From NCBI GenBank assembly GCA_018806985.1, contig JADANN010000438.1, positions 632,001 to 696,000 of the forward strand: a stretch of 64,000 nt of DNA. Direction: 5' to 3'. Origin of the DNA: Angiostrongylus vasorum (Eukaryota > Nematoda > Chromadorea > Rhabditida > Metastrongylidae). The notes under the pieces are model-generated. The model did no database searches. It was not told the DNA's origin and worked only from the letters and a program-made list of their open reading frames with translations. A program made the translations under genes and the position numbers. This document shows positions 10,765 through 35,790 of this stretch, one piece after another (the first letter of the stretch is position 1; each line of letters opens with the position of its first letter).

Positions 10765-10985
10765 TTCAGCGGGTATTCGTTTCACCAGCAGAATCTGTCA
10801 AACTGATAACTTCGACATCTCCATCCACATACCCAGCTAAGAGCAAAAAATGCTAAACATCCTAGCAGCACATTAGATGGAAAGTAGAAAATTTCTTCCA
10901 ATCCACAAATTTCGGTAAAGTCTTGTGGTGATGCCTCAGGAAAATCCGAGTACGACTATCTTTGGATTCCCTGATAAAGAAACTT
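10765..10985 (+). mobile_element. Repeat C fragment, strongly decayed
   Basis: GTATTCGTTTCACCAGCAGA, then ACCCAGCTAAGAGCAAAAAA, then a GTGGTGATGCC block line up in order with the middle of repeat C, with many substitutions. Both ends are lost. Confidence 0.5.
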
Positions 10986-11089
10986 TACCTCACTAGCAAT
11001 TTAGCAATCAGGTGCAAGCTGTGCTGGATCACGCACGATTCTTTGCAATAGGTTCCATTCGTGTACCCACTAAAGAAAGGAAGGATAAC

Positions 11090-11345
11090 GTGTTCGGTGT
11101 TGATCAATCGCCGAGGGATAAGACATGAATTCGGCTTCGTTAAGCACGGTTAGAAATGACTTAATGCATATGTTGCCTATCACAATGCGGCCTACCGATG
11201 TATCACGTTAGGACTATCACCCTCCCATACAAGCCTGCTACCAATGTGCCATCTCTGGAAGGATGGTAGGTTTTGTGAGCCTTGGGAGTGCAATCGAACC
11301 GAAGATATCGTATGCTTTGCACGGAACCTCTTACTACTGCGCTTC
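11090..11345 (-). mobile_element. SINE-A copy, diverged
   Basis: Antisense: GTGTTGATCAATCGCCGAGG tail, CGGCTTCGTTAAGCACGGTT, the CTCCCATACAAGCC body equivalent, and a degraded head ending near TACTGCGCTT. Confidence 0.75.
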
Positions 11346-11870
11346 GAAAAAAAAATTGAAATCAATGCACAATTTGAAGAATCACCATTATTTTCAATAC
11401 GTTAAACCATTGCATATAAGTCGTGACACTAAGGAATAGGAAAGTGAAGGGAGCTTTTTTCGACATAGAGCATACTGATAAGATATTTTATCTAGCCATT
11501 GAAAGTTTTCTTTTCAAGTACGCACGTGATCCTGACCCAACACACCCATTTTATAACTCTACGAATTGTCGCTACCGTATTCTAATTTTGTTTAATCCAT
11601 CAAAATCCTTCTTGGGAGTGCAGTTTTATCTACTCAATCAATACTTGTAGCCATAAATCATCAAACATTAAAGAAAAAAAACTCGCACTAACATCATCTA
11701 TGTACTTGTAGATACGAATATATCATAGTAATCCACACTTCTATGGAGGGGGGAAGATGGGTGTTATAGTGGGTTATAAATTGATAGATTTTCTTTAGTA
11801 CCTCTCACGACCGATCCTATTAAGCTCGGCATTGATTGAACAATTCTTCATGTTCTTGTTTAGCAAACAA
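11346..11870. other. No recognisable feature
   Basis: Unassigned. An open frame at 11423-11650 has no family resemblance. Confidence 0.4.
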
Positions 11871-12000
11871 ATGTTATTTTATTTCTTTATTTACGCACAT
11901 GCTGACGTTTTGGCGGATTTCACCTTCCTGAAAGCAAATTGACCTCTGACCTTTCCAGGCTTTGAGGAAGGCGAAATCCGCCGAAACATTTTCTTCATTT
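11871..12000. repeat. PLE terminal-repeat inverted pair
   Basis: The left half (11876-11930) is the PLE terminal segment in - orientation (GCTGACGTTTTGGCGGATTT). The right half (11950-11990) is the same segment in + orientation: TTGAGGA, A, GGCG, AAATC, CGCC, GAAAC. Together they form a small fold-back. The right half keeps a perfect 4-bp hammerhead helix II, but the first core base is T instead of C. Confidence 0.65.
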
Positions 12001-12233
12001 TCAACTTTTTATTCCCATGAAGGGCAATCAATGTGAATCGCCCAACGAAACATCACCTACAGATCTTAACGGTGCTCAGATTTCCATCTACTCCCAAATA
12101 AGCATCTTTTGTCACAATGTAAAACTTTTTATTTACTGCCTACTATTTCTGGTCATTACACGGGATCCAAATTTTGCAAATATCTCAGATATCGTGCAGC
12201 TACTTTTTGGCTTATTAGCCCCGCTTGTGGAAG

Positions 12234-12505
12234 AGACACATGTAGAGCAGTGGTTAGAAGCCCCCCAGCAAAGCACATGGGTTCGATCCCGTGCCGGAGG
12301 GTCACTAAGCCTTCCAACCATCCGGGGTAGGATCGGAAAATTAGTATCATACTTGTCTAGGAGGATAGTAGTACCCATTAGACACATCGGTAGGCCACTG
12401 CGAATCATTATATAGGTCAGATACGCACTCTTTTACCTCTAACGATGCTTAGTAAAGTCTAATGCGTAGCACATTCTTCACGGATTGATCAACGCCGAGA
12501 GCTTC
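12234..12505 (+). mobile_element. SINE-A copy with intact B box
   Basis: The head ACATGTAGAGCAGTGGTTAG carries the A box. GGGTTCGATCCC at about 12290 is a perfect pol III B box (GGTTCGANNCC). The body has CTTGTCTAGGAGGATAGTAG and the tail ends CGCCGAGAGCTT. Confidence 0.85.
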
Positions 12506-12544
12506 AGCTTCATTCATCTTTCATCAGCTCCATTTCAGTTTAGG

Positions 12545-12632
12545 CAGGACGAACGACTGTGGACTATCGACTCGGATCATCGGTTTTGAAGAAGACGAAG
12601 ACGTCGAGACGTTAGTCGATTAAGGTTTATTA
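12545..12632 (+). repeat. PLE-type terminal repeat, subfamily E1
   Basis: ACTATCGACTCGGATCATCG, then TTGAAGA, A, GACG, AAGA, CGTC, GAGACGTTAGTC. This repeats the segment at 61230-61320 and at 35165-35305. It shows a 4-bp helix II of hammerhead type, with one change in each conserved core block. Its right end is interrupted by a repeat C copy. Confidence 0.6.
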
Positions 12633-12642
12633 TATCAACCTC

Positions 12643-13014
12643 CTCCCAACAGTTTACCGCCTCATCGTGACAGGGTGTTCTTGGGTGTCGCACTGCGGTG
12701 TACAGCGGGGGATTCGTCCCCACGACAAGGTCTCCCAAGCTGAGGAGTCCGGCGTTTCCATCAGGAAGCCTAGCTAAGAGTAAACCAATACCAGGATCCG
12801 CCACCGTCCTGGTATCAAAGTCGCATGGTGGCAAATCTCCCTCTGATCCACAAGGGCTGCGACTGCCCGTGGTGGTGAAGACCTGGATCAGACTTTGGCC
12901 AGGCTGACCTCGGGATTCCAGGGAACAACAATGGCTTAACCAGCAAATCTCCGATAAATGGTGATTATGCTGAGGCCCGCACAACCAGTGAGGACAGGCC
13001 GTTGAAGTGTCAAG
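12643..13014 (+). mobile_element. Repeat C copy, full length, with target duplication
   Basis: Complete repeat C starting CTCCCAACAGTTTACCGCCT and ending in a GTTGAAGTGTCAAG tail. The identical 10-mer TATCAACCTC lies at 12633-12642 and 13015-13024, so the ends of the element are defined. It has inserted into the distal end of the E1 terminal repeat. Confidence 0.92.
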
Positions 13015-13030
13015 TATCAACCTCATGTTG

Positions 13031-13743
13031 GCTCGTCATCGAAAGAATACGTATCGATTAGTTGCCAAAGAATGCCAAAGCCAAAGGAAGGACGGTTTTT
13101 GAAGTATTACTACGGTCTCTGTTAGCTAACAAATAGAACACTTCCAAAATTCCCCTATAGATAATTGTAATTCAACAATGAATGGGTCTGGGTCCGTCGA
13201 CATAACTGATGGAAGTACGGGACTAGGTAAAGAATATCGCGCTCTAATTCGAACACTAGCACAACTGACACATGTTGGCATAAGTCTGGTATCCATCTTT
13301 TTCCAGATTTCATTTCAATTTTTAGTCTTTCTTCCGTCCAAATCCTGGCTATTTTGTGATCATTCTTTACAGTTTATAGTCTGAAACTATAATGTACAAG
13401 TTTTTTCGATTCTGTACGTCTTCTTGTACTATCGTGCGATATAATTTTCTGGGCTTCGTTTCCCCAACGTTCCTTTTTTCTTCCTAGTAAACGTAAGGGA
13501 ACTCCTTAAATGCTTTATTTTACTTTCTTTGATTCAAAACTATGCTCCAAGCTTCTTTAGGTCCTCTTCCATGGTGGCATTTTCACTAGCAAAAGTCTTA
13601 AGTCCTAAAAAGTCTTGGGAGTCTAGGGAGTGGTGGAGTCTTGAAAAACGCTCTTCTTTAGTGCGACAGTTCGAACCATTCCGACGGTTTTCCGTCCTAA
13701 TTGAGAACTAGCTTCGTCTTACTTAAAGTGTTTTTCCTTCAGT
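13031..13743. other. Upstream region of ABCE1
   Basis: No gene or repeat recognised. Presumably holds the ABCE1 promoter. I see no convincing TATA or known nematode element. Confidence 0.4.
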
Positions 13744-13748
13744 TTCAG
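13730..13748 (+). promoter_or_regulatory. Candidate trans-splice acceptor for ABCE1
   Basis: A pyrimidine-rich run followed by TTCAG (ends 13742) and TTTCAG (ends 13748) lies 55-61 nt before the chosen ATG. That is the usual position of spliced-leader acceptors (TTTTCAG) in nematodes. It is equally able to be the 3' end of a 5'-UTR intron. Confidence 0.4.
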
Positions 13749-13803
13749 GTTTGCTCAGGCGTAGCTGTACTTGTTTTCGCTAGCTCATTTCTTGGAAGTA
13801 ACT

Positions 13804-27880
<14,077 letters not shown>

Positions 27881-29399
27881 GTATTTTTTTTTCATTCTAG
27901 CACTTATTGAGCATTAAATTAGGCCTTAGCACAAAGGTTTATAGAATTCTGAATTCTGCATATTGTCTTATTTTTTACTTTTGTTGTAGTACTTTTTTAT
28001 CTCTTGTAGTGTTTCACTCGCCGAAGCTTCCAATGGTTTTACTTTTTCCTAACTTTTCCTTTTATTTAAGCTTTTTTTTTATTTATAGAAGCTAGTTCTC
28101 TGTGTCTTTATACTTCTTTTTTTTTAAGTTCTCTTCCAATGCGTTAAAGCGGTGCTCCTTATTGACGCCGTTTATGGACGGCATAAAGAAGAGTCGTTTT
28201 AACTAATGATCGGTTTACGGTATGTTGAATCCTGTGGATTGTCAGTTAGTGAAGATTGTCACATTTGTTTGTATCATGATAGATTACGTATTGTTTCGAT
28301 TTTTTTCGACTGTTATTCAACATAGGTGTTTATGTCATAGTTATCGGTGCATTTATCGTTACTCTGTCTTGACTCATCTGTTATCCAGATGCGTGAAAAG
28401 TATTGATATAGGAAAAGGTTGTACGTTATCGTTCTTCGGGAAATTTTTTCCTTCTAATATTTCACGGCATATTTTTTAAAGAAACCCTGTACTCTGTAAG
28501 GTCCGAGTGTAACGTATTTTACATTATTTTTTAGACAAGGTCAAATTCAATAACACAAAGATTTGAGCCCAATGTAGTTCGTTGACTTTTCAGCTGCTTA
28601 GTTGCCTACTAGATTGAAAGTGTGGTGTGTAATTTCGAATTTTGAGAGAGGAATTTCTCTATTTGCTCTTTGTTTGCTCTTTCTTGTTGAATTCTTACTG
28701 CTTTTGATTTCTCGATTTTGACTTTTTCTCGTTCTTAACAGTCCATGAATTATTGCGAGTTCCATGGGCTTTGTTGTAGTCGATATTATAAATCCTATTT
28801 GCTGGATGCTGGATAGTGTACTCGTTAACCTGGTTAGAAAAAAGTGCAGTGGATATTTTGATAGCGTTAACCCGCAGCTCTCACATTCTGTGACAAAATT
28901 CGCTGGATATCTAACACTCATTCCTAAGAAATTACTGCTAGATCCGCAAAAAGGGCTAAATTGTCAATCAACAACAGTAGACAGAGAGCTAAGACTAAAA
29001 GTCATTGTATCGAGTTCCCATTCTTACCTAGTTAGTACAACATGAACTCTCGGACATGAAACTTTACAGATAAGAATATTTTACATCGTTTCGGTGAGAT
29101 TGTTGAGTTATTCATTGCCTATTGTCCATTCGTTTCGTATTCACCTTTAATTCACGCACTGTTTGACTGTAGTCGTTTTTTCTTCTTTAGCTTGTTGATT
29201 TGTTGTTAAAGTAATTTTTCCAGTTTTGGAACTGTTTATTTAATAAAAATTTATTTTTTCCTTGTGCTTTTGTGTGATCCTGAAATTAAGTGACTTTATG
29301 TTAATATCTGTGGTTGCAGTGTCGGATATATGCATATTTATACACAGTTTATTGTGAAAACCGTTAATAATAGCCTGTGTACTGTTGTATTTGTACAGG
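27881..29399. other. Downstream of ABCE1; no gene recognised
   Basis: Presumed ABCE1 3' UTR at the start. Open frames at 28598-28921 (-) and 28764-29045 (+) have no recognisable family signature. Confidence 0.4.
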
Positions 29400-29640
29400 G
29401 TTACACGGTCTCGTTACTAAAAACCGGTTACCTCTTCAGCGCCTTTACTTTCTTCAGAGCTGGCATGGTTCGAATCGCTTGTCCAGTATCCGTGAGATGT
29501 TCCGCTATTGTGGATTTGACTCGATATGGCTACGAGGATCTACAAGATCGTTAAAAGTAGAACGACTGTGAACATTCGACTCGAATTATAGCGGCTCTGA
29601 TGAAGGCGAAGGCGCCATAGTCCTTTCCACAGTTCCTGGA
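29400..29640. repeat. PLE-type terminal repeats, inverted pair
   Basis: 29430-29475 (TTCAGCGCCTTTACTTTCTT, CAGAGCTGG) and 29580-29625 (GCTCTGATGAAGGCGAAGGC, GCC) are opposite-orientation copies of the PLE terminal segment. The right one keeps CTGATGA, A, GGCG, AAGG, CGCC, a perfect core start and helix II, but GAAA is replaced by ATAG. Confidence 0.5.
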
Positions 29641-30002
29641 AAGAAACTCGTGGATGCTCATGAATACGGTAAAGTGTTATTCGTCCTCAGGTGATAAATG
29701 AGATTCCATTTTCCAAAGTATTCACAGTGACGTTATTATTGAAATGAAGTATGACATAACAAATTTTTATCACTCCAACTAAAGCCAGTTTGTGCCTGTG
29801 CTTGTTGATCAACTACTCGTTTTTCTTCTCTTGCCCTTTTTATGTTTGAGACTTCATGTGATTCATCGGTCAGTAGATTTCTACTCTTTTAATATCCTTT
29901 TTATTTCGATTCTTTTTCTAGTATTCTGTCCTGTTTTTCCAGCCTAAAGATTTGTCGATCTTCTCTGAGATGCATCTAAACATGAGTTCTCTGGTACATA
30001 TG
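29641..30002. other. No recognisable feature
   Basis: T-rich unassigned sequence. Confidence 0.4.
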
Positions 30003-30285
30003 GGTGGGCCTGTGTGGCGCAGTGGTCGGAGGCGCACTGCAACAGACGCGTGGAATTGGTCTCCGTGCCAATGGCCCACCAAGTCCTCTATCCCTCCGAG
30101 GTCGACAAATTGGTACCAGACTTGTCTGGGAGGAGAGCAGCACTGGCTCGATACATTGGTATGCCATCGCGACTCATTGTAAAGGCCAGATATGCATTCA
30201 GTCATCTCTAAACAATGCTTAATGAAGTCGAATGCATGACGCATTCTTCAAGAATTGATCAACGCCAAGAGCTTTATCATTTATC
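30003..30285 (+). mobile_element. SINE-A copy, near full length
   Basis: GGCCTGTGTGGCGCAGTGGT head, CCAGACTTGTCTGGGAGGAG body, GTCGAATGCATGACGCATTC and GAGCTTTATC tail. One of the best-preserved copies. Confidence 0.9.
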
Positions 30286-31265
30286 CTTTTTTATGGTGGA
30301 TACGCTATATTAGAAGGGTTTTTAAAATGATCGCCGAAAAAAGTAGCCTTGCCGACCGTTTTTCTTATTCCATATATTTAGATGTTCTTCATATTTATAT
30401 GGACTAGAATTTTCTGGATTTTACGCTTTTGAGGAAGGTCGAATTAATGTGATAGGTGACGTATTGACTTACACACTAGCACGTGGCTTAACAATAACGA
30501 GTATCATCAAGTTTTTTGGTTCCCGGTAAAGAGTTTACGTAAATTGAATGAACTGTCGAGTTCACTACTAGAAGAATGTGTGCGTCGTTGTTGCTATTGG
30601 GTCATGGACACTTCATGGTCGCTCATGTAGTGTTTGTTGTTATTTATGTAGTTTAAGATGCAGTTTGTCAGGTTTCCTACCAAAAACCCCTGCATTCCTC
30701 TAGCTCTCACAAGATAACACTATTAAATTACTATTTGGTGCTATTTTATAACTTTTATTCGCTTTTATGTTGGAACATTTCTCGTCCTACGTCGTGTAGC
30801 ATCAATAGCTGGCAGAGCTATAGTTCGTAAGTTGTCCAAATAGACCATAACAAGCTGTCCAGGAGTTCTGTTGCTGTTCTTCTCAAGTTCTTAAATGATT
30901 TGACTTATCCTTCGATCTCTTCAGCCTTTCTGTCTATTCGTGCTTTAACGATGATTGTTGAGGATTTCCTGTAGTCGTCAATAATGTCTCTAGAAAATGG
31001 AAATTGACCATAAGGTTAAGTAATTTATTTAAATATTTCTTCGCTCGTTTCATTTACTGAACTTTTCAAGCCTGAAGTCATTTCATATTAATAAGTTTAC
31101 TTGAAATCAAAGCAAATGGCAGACACTTTAGTTTTTCACTATTTCCCAGGATAATATTAATGCATTTATTAGCATAAATATGATTTGCTTTGTAGTTCTG
31201 GTTTCATAGTTAGATATCCTTCCTCATTTTTTGATCTTCATAGTTATTATACATTTTCAATCTTC
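30286..31265. other. No recognisable feature
   Basis: AT-rich unassigned sequence of almost 1 kb without protein-like frames. Confidence 0.4.
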
Positions 31266-31537
31266 TTGCGTGTAGCTCAGTGGTCGGAGGCGTTCTGCAA
31301 TGCACACATGGGATCGATCTCCGCGCCCGTGGCTCACCAAGCCTTCCATCTCTCTGGGGTCGGCAAATTGGTACCAGACTTGTCTGGAAAGATAGCAGCA
31401 TTGGCTCGATACATCGTCAGGCAACCGTGAGTCATTTTAAAGGCCAGATATGCATTTAATCACTTCTAAATGATGCGCAATAAAGTCGAATGCATGGCGC
31501 ACCCTTCAGGGGATTGATCAACGCCGAAAGCTTTATC
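31266..31537 (+). mobile_element. SINE-A copy, near full length
   Basis: GCGTGTAGCTCAGTGGTCGG head with perfect A box, GGGATCGATCTCC B-box region, CCAGACTTGTCTGGAAAGAT body, and the GCCGAAAGCTTTATCC tail. Confidence 0.9.
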
Positions 31538-31617
31538 CTTTTTTTATTTCTTCATATATCGATATGTATATGTGTGTATATGTGTGTTTATTTTTTTTAC
31601 TTCATTTTATCTGATCC

Positions 31618-31948
31618 GTCTTCACGTCAACTGTGCGGATCCCAGCACTTCTCACATCCAGTTAATTTTCTCGCATACATCGTCCACGAAAGCATTCCAA
31701 GTTTTTACGTGTGGCTTCGGTTGCTGCTTGAGGATTTTCGTTTCATCCTGAATAGTGTAGAATGGTGGTCGGGCAATTCTCTTTGGAGTCATGAGATAGC
31801 CAGGCTTTAGCGTTCCCAATTGGATTGCAGAGAGTGATTTTTTCCCTGAGAAGTCCGGTACCAATTTCCCGACCCCGGAGGGAGCGGACTCGAACTAGCA
31901 CCATGCTCGTAATGACTGACATCACTATAACTGTGCTATCCGCCCCTG
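31618..31948 (-). mobile_element. SINE-B copy
   Basis: - strand head GGGGCGGATAGCACAGTTAT (A box), body CCGGACTTCTCAGGGAAAAA, tail GTGCTGGGATCCGCACAGTT. The head abuts a (TA)n tract. Confidence 0.88.

Positions 31949-31954
<6 letters not shown>

Positions 31955-31999
<45 letters not shown>
31955..31999. repeat. (TA)n microsatellite
   Basis: TA run of about 40 nt flanking the SINE-B head. Confidence 0.95.
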
Positions 32000-32001
<2 letters not shown>

Positions 32002-32242
32002 GTAGTTTGCTTGTAAACAAAAAACTTCATATATGCACACATAATGTATGCATATTTGATGCCTCATTCCACAACCACATGACGAGATTTAACCGGTCAG
32101 ATTGAATACGCGAATGGATTGAAGGTTACTGTAGCTGTAAAGAGTTTAATTACCGATATGAACTCGTTTTGTTTTTTTTATCTTTGGAGATTTCTTTCTT
32201 TTTAGTCCGTAATAAACTGGAACTTATGTGTTTTTATGGTCG

Positions 32243-32522
32243 AATGCGCTAACATTCGGCAATGATCAATACTTTAGGAATTCGCCATACGTTTGAGTCC
32301 ATTAAGCATCGTAGAGATGACTAAATGCATACTTAGTATATGCAATGATTTTCAATCTTATCAATGCACAAAGTCCATGTTTTTATCCTCTCAGACAAGT
32401 TTGGAAGGCAATTTGTAGACCCTGAAGGTATGGAGGGTTTGGTTTGCTCGCGCTTGGGATCGAACAGCAACATCCACGTGTGTGATTCAGGGCAGCGTTA
32501 ACGAATATGCTATAAGCGCCCC
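32243..32522 (-). mobile_element. SINE-A copy, diverged
   Basis: Antisense: tail region AATGATCAATACTTTAGGAA, TCCATTAAGCATCGTAGAGA, CTCTCAGACAAGTTTGGAAG body and a head near GCTATAAGCGCCC. Confidence 0.75.
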
Positions 32523-33026
32523 ATTGAAGACAATTTTTATCCTGTGGAATTGTTTTTTTTTCGTTGAGGTTTTTATTTTCTGAACATTCAAAAGTGCAAA
32601 TCACATACTTTTTCATATGAAACAAAATTAATGCATCTAGCGAGAATGTTTTTGCCGGCAACGATATGCTCCGTTTTCTTATCTTTCTCATCCCCATCCT
32701 CCATTGAACTGCAACTCGTTGTCATTTTCATATTAATTCATCGGATTTTTAAGTCATTCAAATTAAATCACATCTTTTAACTGGGCGTACTTTGTGAGGT
32801 TTTTCCCATGGGATTCGGTCATTTGGGAAAGCCAGCACAAAAGATTCCTCATATTCTTTGACACCACAACAACCTAAGCTCAGGATTGGCGGGAATACTA
32901 CTCATATTGCAAATCATATCTTACCATATTCATTTTGCGTTAATGATTCCATAAACTCTAGTGTTTAACTTTTTTATTTAATGCTTATTATTTCTTGTAT
33001 CTAAGGTATTATGTGAGATAAATCGA
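32523..33026. other. No recognisable feature
   Basis: Unassigned sequence between SINE-A and SINE-D. Confidence 0.4.
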
Positions 33027-33130
33027 CAATGATGCTGAGATATTTGCAAAACTTGAACCTTAGCCCAGATTGGAACCCGCAATTACCCTATCCGGGGGCT
33101 CACATGTTACCCACTGTACCGATGAGACCC
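33027..33130 (-). mobile_element. SINE-D fragment, diverged
   Basis: Antisense: TGAGATATTTGCAAAACTTG, CGCAATTACCCTATCCGGGG. Only the tRNA-like region and the end are present. Confidence 0.6.
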
Positions 33131-33305
33131 CTGCTTTCGTAAAATGAACGTTTCTGAATGTTTTCTGGAAAGTTCTGGTTGATGGTGAGATTATTTCAAA
33201 CTTTACTTTATTGCTTTTTTTTCTTATTATGTCAAGGTATTAGAAGGACATTAATGCAAGATGCTCATATTCAAGGATCCGGTACTTATTACGTAGTAAT
33301 TATAT

Positions 33306-33685
33306 CCTTAGGGGACGGAAAGCACAGTGGTAATGATACCCTTCACGAGCATGGTGCTAGTTCGATTCCACTCGAGGCCAACCAAGCTTCTCATCACTCC
33401 GGGGTCGTGGAATGGGTACCGGAGTTGTCTGGGGAAACAAATCACTCTCTCCAATCCAATTGGGAACGCTCCAGCCCTGCTATCTCAGGACCCCAAAGAC
33501 AATCGACTCGACCAGCATTTTACGACATTCAAGATGAAATAGAAATCCTTAAACAGCAAGCGAAGCCACATGTGAAGTTGGAAGATCTTCGTGGACGGTG
33601 GATGCGACGAAACGGACTGGATGTGGGAGGTGCTGGGATCCGCACAGTGGACGTGAAGACGTGTCAAATAAAATAAATTAAATTA
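33306..33685 (+). mobile_element. SINE-B copy, full length, with target duplication
   Basis: Sense copy: GGAAAGCACAGTGGTAATGA (A box), TGCTAGTTCGATTCCACTCG (B box), CAAGATGAAATAGAAATCCT, GTGCTGGGATCCGCACAGTG and an A/T-rich AAATAAAATAAATT tail. The 11-mer AGTAATTATAT occurs at 33295-33305 and at 33686-33696, a perfect target-site duplication. Confidence 0.95.
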
Positions 33686-33696
33686 AGTAATTATAT

Positions 33697-34769
33697 GCTT
33701 AACACATTAGCGACTGCACTTAATTTTGTGTTGTCACTAATTTGGACAGCGTCTATTTTTCCGCTGTACCTTTCTGTGAGAAAAGATTTTTTTTGTGAAT
33801 GATCAAGTGCATGGAGAAGACTTTCATGCACTTTGTCTGCTTAAGTGACTTTGCTGCATAGACTATCGCTTAACTAGAAAAAGTAAAGGAAATAAACTCT
33901 TTTCAGCAAAGTAAACATTCGGAAAGGACATGCATTGAGATGCATATGGTCATCTCTGTTCGCTGATCTAAGCATTGTTATCAGTGTTTATGGTTATTTG
34001 TATTTTGATTAGTCCTGTTATTATAGACCAAGCCATCACAAGTGACATGACCATTCTAATTTTTGTATCGGATCCATTTGAGTCATAGATGCGTGGTCTT
34101 TGCCATGAGGGAAAAAGCCTAAACTTCACGTCTTCCGCAGTAGATGTGGAAGTACGCTGAAGTATACCCACGTACGCAGACTTGATTACAATTTTGGTTT
34201 TACAAAGAGTATATAAATCAATCCGACTCATCTCGTATTAGACGGAGTCCTTTCTCTGAATTCATTTGCTTATCCCGATAAGAAGATGATCGCCTTTGGT
34301 TCGTATATGACCTCACTAGCGACTAATCAGCTCGAGGTCTTTCACTCCATTAACGTAATAATGCTTGCGATACGTTTACTGTAGTACAATGTTTTGTCTC
34401 CCAGTGATGTTTTATGGATGGTTAGGAGCGGAACTTTTTCTTAGATCGGTGACCATGCATTTACGATCTAATGTTAAACAATAACCTGTGATGGAATTAA
34501 AAGTAGTAAAGCAAACGTTTACAAATAAAATTAACTGAAATAAGCGCATTGGACGACTTCTGAGGAGCTTCTTAGACCTCGGAGTATACATAATACCATC
34601 GATCTTCATCACATGCTTTGATTTATTAGATTTGTTGTGTTATTCCTAGTTTTTTATCTGTATGTAACGGCTTCGCATGTAGTGCAGACTCATATGAGTC
34701 TGGTTTTGGCTACTACTTAAAGACCTTGCCTTCTTCGTAAATGCTACTCAGTGCTGCACGAATTGATTC
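33697..34769. other. No gene recognised; weak exon-like frame on - strand
   Basis: A - strand frame at 34231-33968 contains a stretch (SWQRPRIYDSNGSDTKIRMV) of fairly ordinary protein composition, but I cannot assign it to a family or show splice structure. The rest is unassigned. Confidence 0.3.
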
Positions 34770-34890
34770 CTCCAGGAGACCTGGGATACCGACTTTCCAA
34801 TACTGGGAGATGAGAGGCTTCACAAGCCTGAAACAGATGGACCAAAGAGCATGCGTGTATTGCACATTTCCCATCACTGCGATTCCCTCG
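34770..34890 (-). mobile_element. SINE-B head-proximal fragment, decayed
   Basis: GGGATACCGACTTTCCAATA and GAGATGAGAGGCTTCACAAG line up with the SINE-B segment CCAACTTCCCGACTCTGGAG ... GATGAGAGACTTGG on the same strand at 53330. Confidence 0.5.
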
Positions 34891-35164
34891 CCGCTTTGTT
34901 GTTTATTGTACTATATTGTTTATTTGTTTAAAAACTGACTGCGTTTGGAGTTGGAGCTGACTTCTAATGCAAATAAATGAGCTCTCTGTGTTTTATAGGA
35001 AGTATGTCTGCAGTACTGTACTGTAAGTAATGCACAGAACTCATTGGATCTAAGAACACTCACTACCGTAACGTCTACCGTACTCTTGCTGTAGATTGTT
35101 GATTAGTTAAGACACCATCAAATTCCTTCAATTATTTATTGAGTTGCTAAGTCCTACCGATTTT

Positions 35165-35305
35165 TTCCAAGTTTGATAAAGTTGTTTGTTCGGCAAACGT
35201 TTCGACGTCTTCGTCTTCATTACTGTATGCCAACGGCAGTGATGAAGACGAAGAAGTCGAAACGTTAGCCGAATAAACATCTTTTGTCAACCCTGCGGTG
35301 CCTTA
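35165..35305. repeat. PLE-type E1 terminal repeats in a near-perfect palindrome
   Basis: 35186-35222 (GTTCGGCAAACGTTTCGACG, TCTTCGTCTTCAT) and 35239-35280 (GTGATGAAGACGAAGAAGTC, GAAACGTTAGCCGAAT) are inverted copies separated by about 16 nt. Transcribed RNA would form a long hairpin. Confidence 0.75.
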
Positions 35306-35704
35306 ACGATCCAAGAACGTATTGATTCTCACTACCGAGGTTAAATGACAGTTGGTTTGAAAAAATATTTTTTCTAGGTCCCTGAATGGGTTATCTGAGC
35401 GTTACATGCATGGTTTTTTTCATTGACTTTTTAGTCAAGTAATTTGTTCTACTCACTCTGTGTTTAGTTTTGCGTTTTCTTTCCTTTTTAATCTCTCCTG
35501 CTTTTTTTCCGTAAACAAGAACAACGTTGGTGTCTGTTTGTGAGAGCTGTTTATCCCTATGACTTTTTGTTTTTCGAACAGATGTTTTCGTTGACGATTG
35601 AGGAGTTTATGCTCTTGTAGGCTCCGTCCGAGGAATTTTCTCCTTGAGATTTTCCATATCATATGAATGCTGAGTGCTATACTTTACTAAGTTATTAAGC
35701 TAAC
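35306..35704. other. No recognisable feature
   Basis: Unassigned. Confidence 0.4.
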
Positions 35705-35790
35705 AAAAAGCTGTTATAAAACTTTATTCATCTAACGCTCCAACGTCTTCGTCTTCTTCAGAGTTGTAATGATTCAAAAGGTGAATGTGG
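35705..35790 (-). repeat. PLE-type E1 terminal repeat
   Basis: TATTCATCTAACGCTCCAAC and GTCTTCGTCTTCTTCAGAGT are the antisense E1 segment. The core CTGAAGA is intact on the - strand; the GAAAC block is changed. Confidence 0.6.

Noticed and set aside
13771..13803. Earlier ABCE1 start at 13771
   Set aside because: That codon is TTG. The ATG at 13804 gives the standard N-terminus and a 610-residue product.
33968..34231. Receptor-like gene on the - strand
   Set aside because: An 87-codon frame without recognisable motif, transmembrane pattern or splice partner; left as unassigned.
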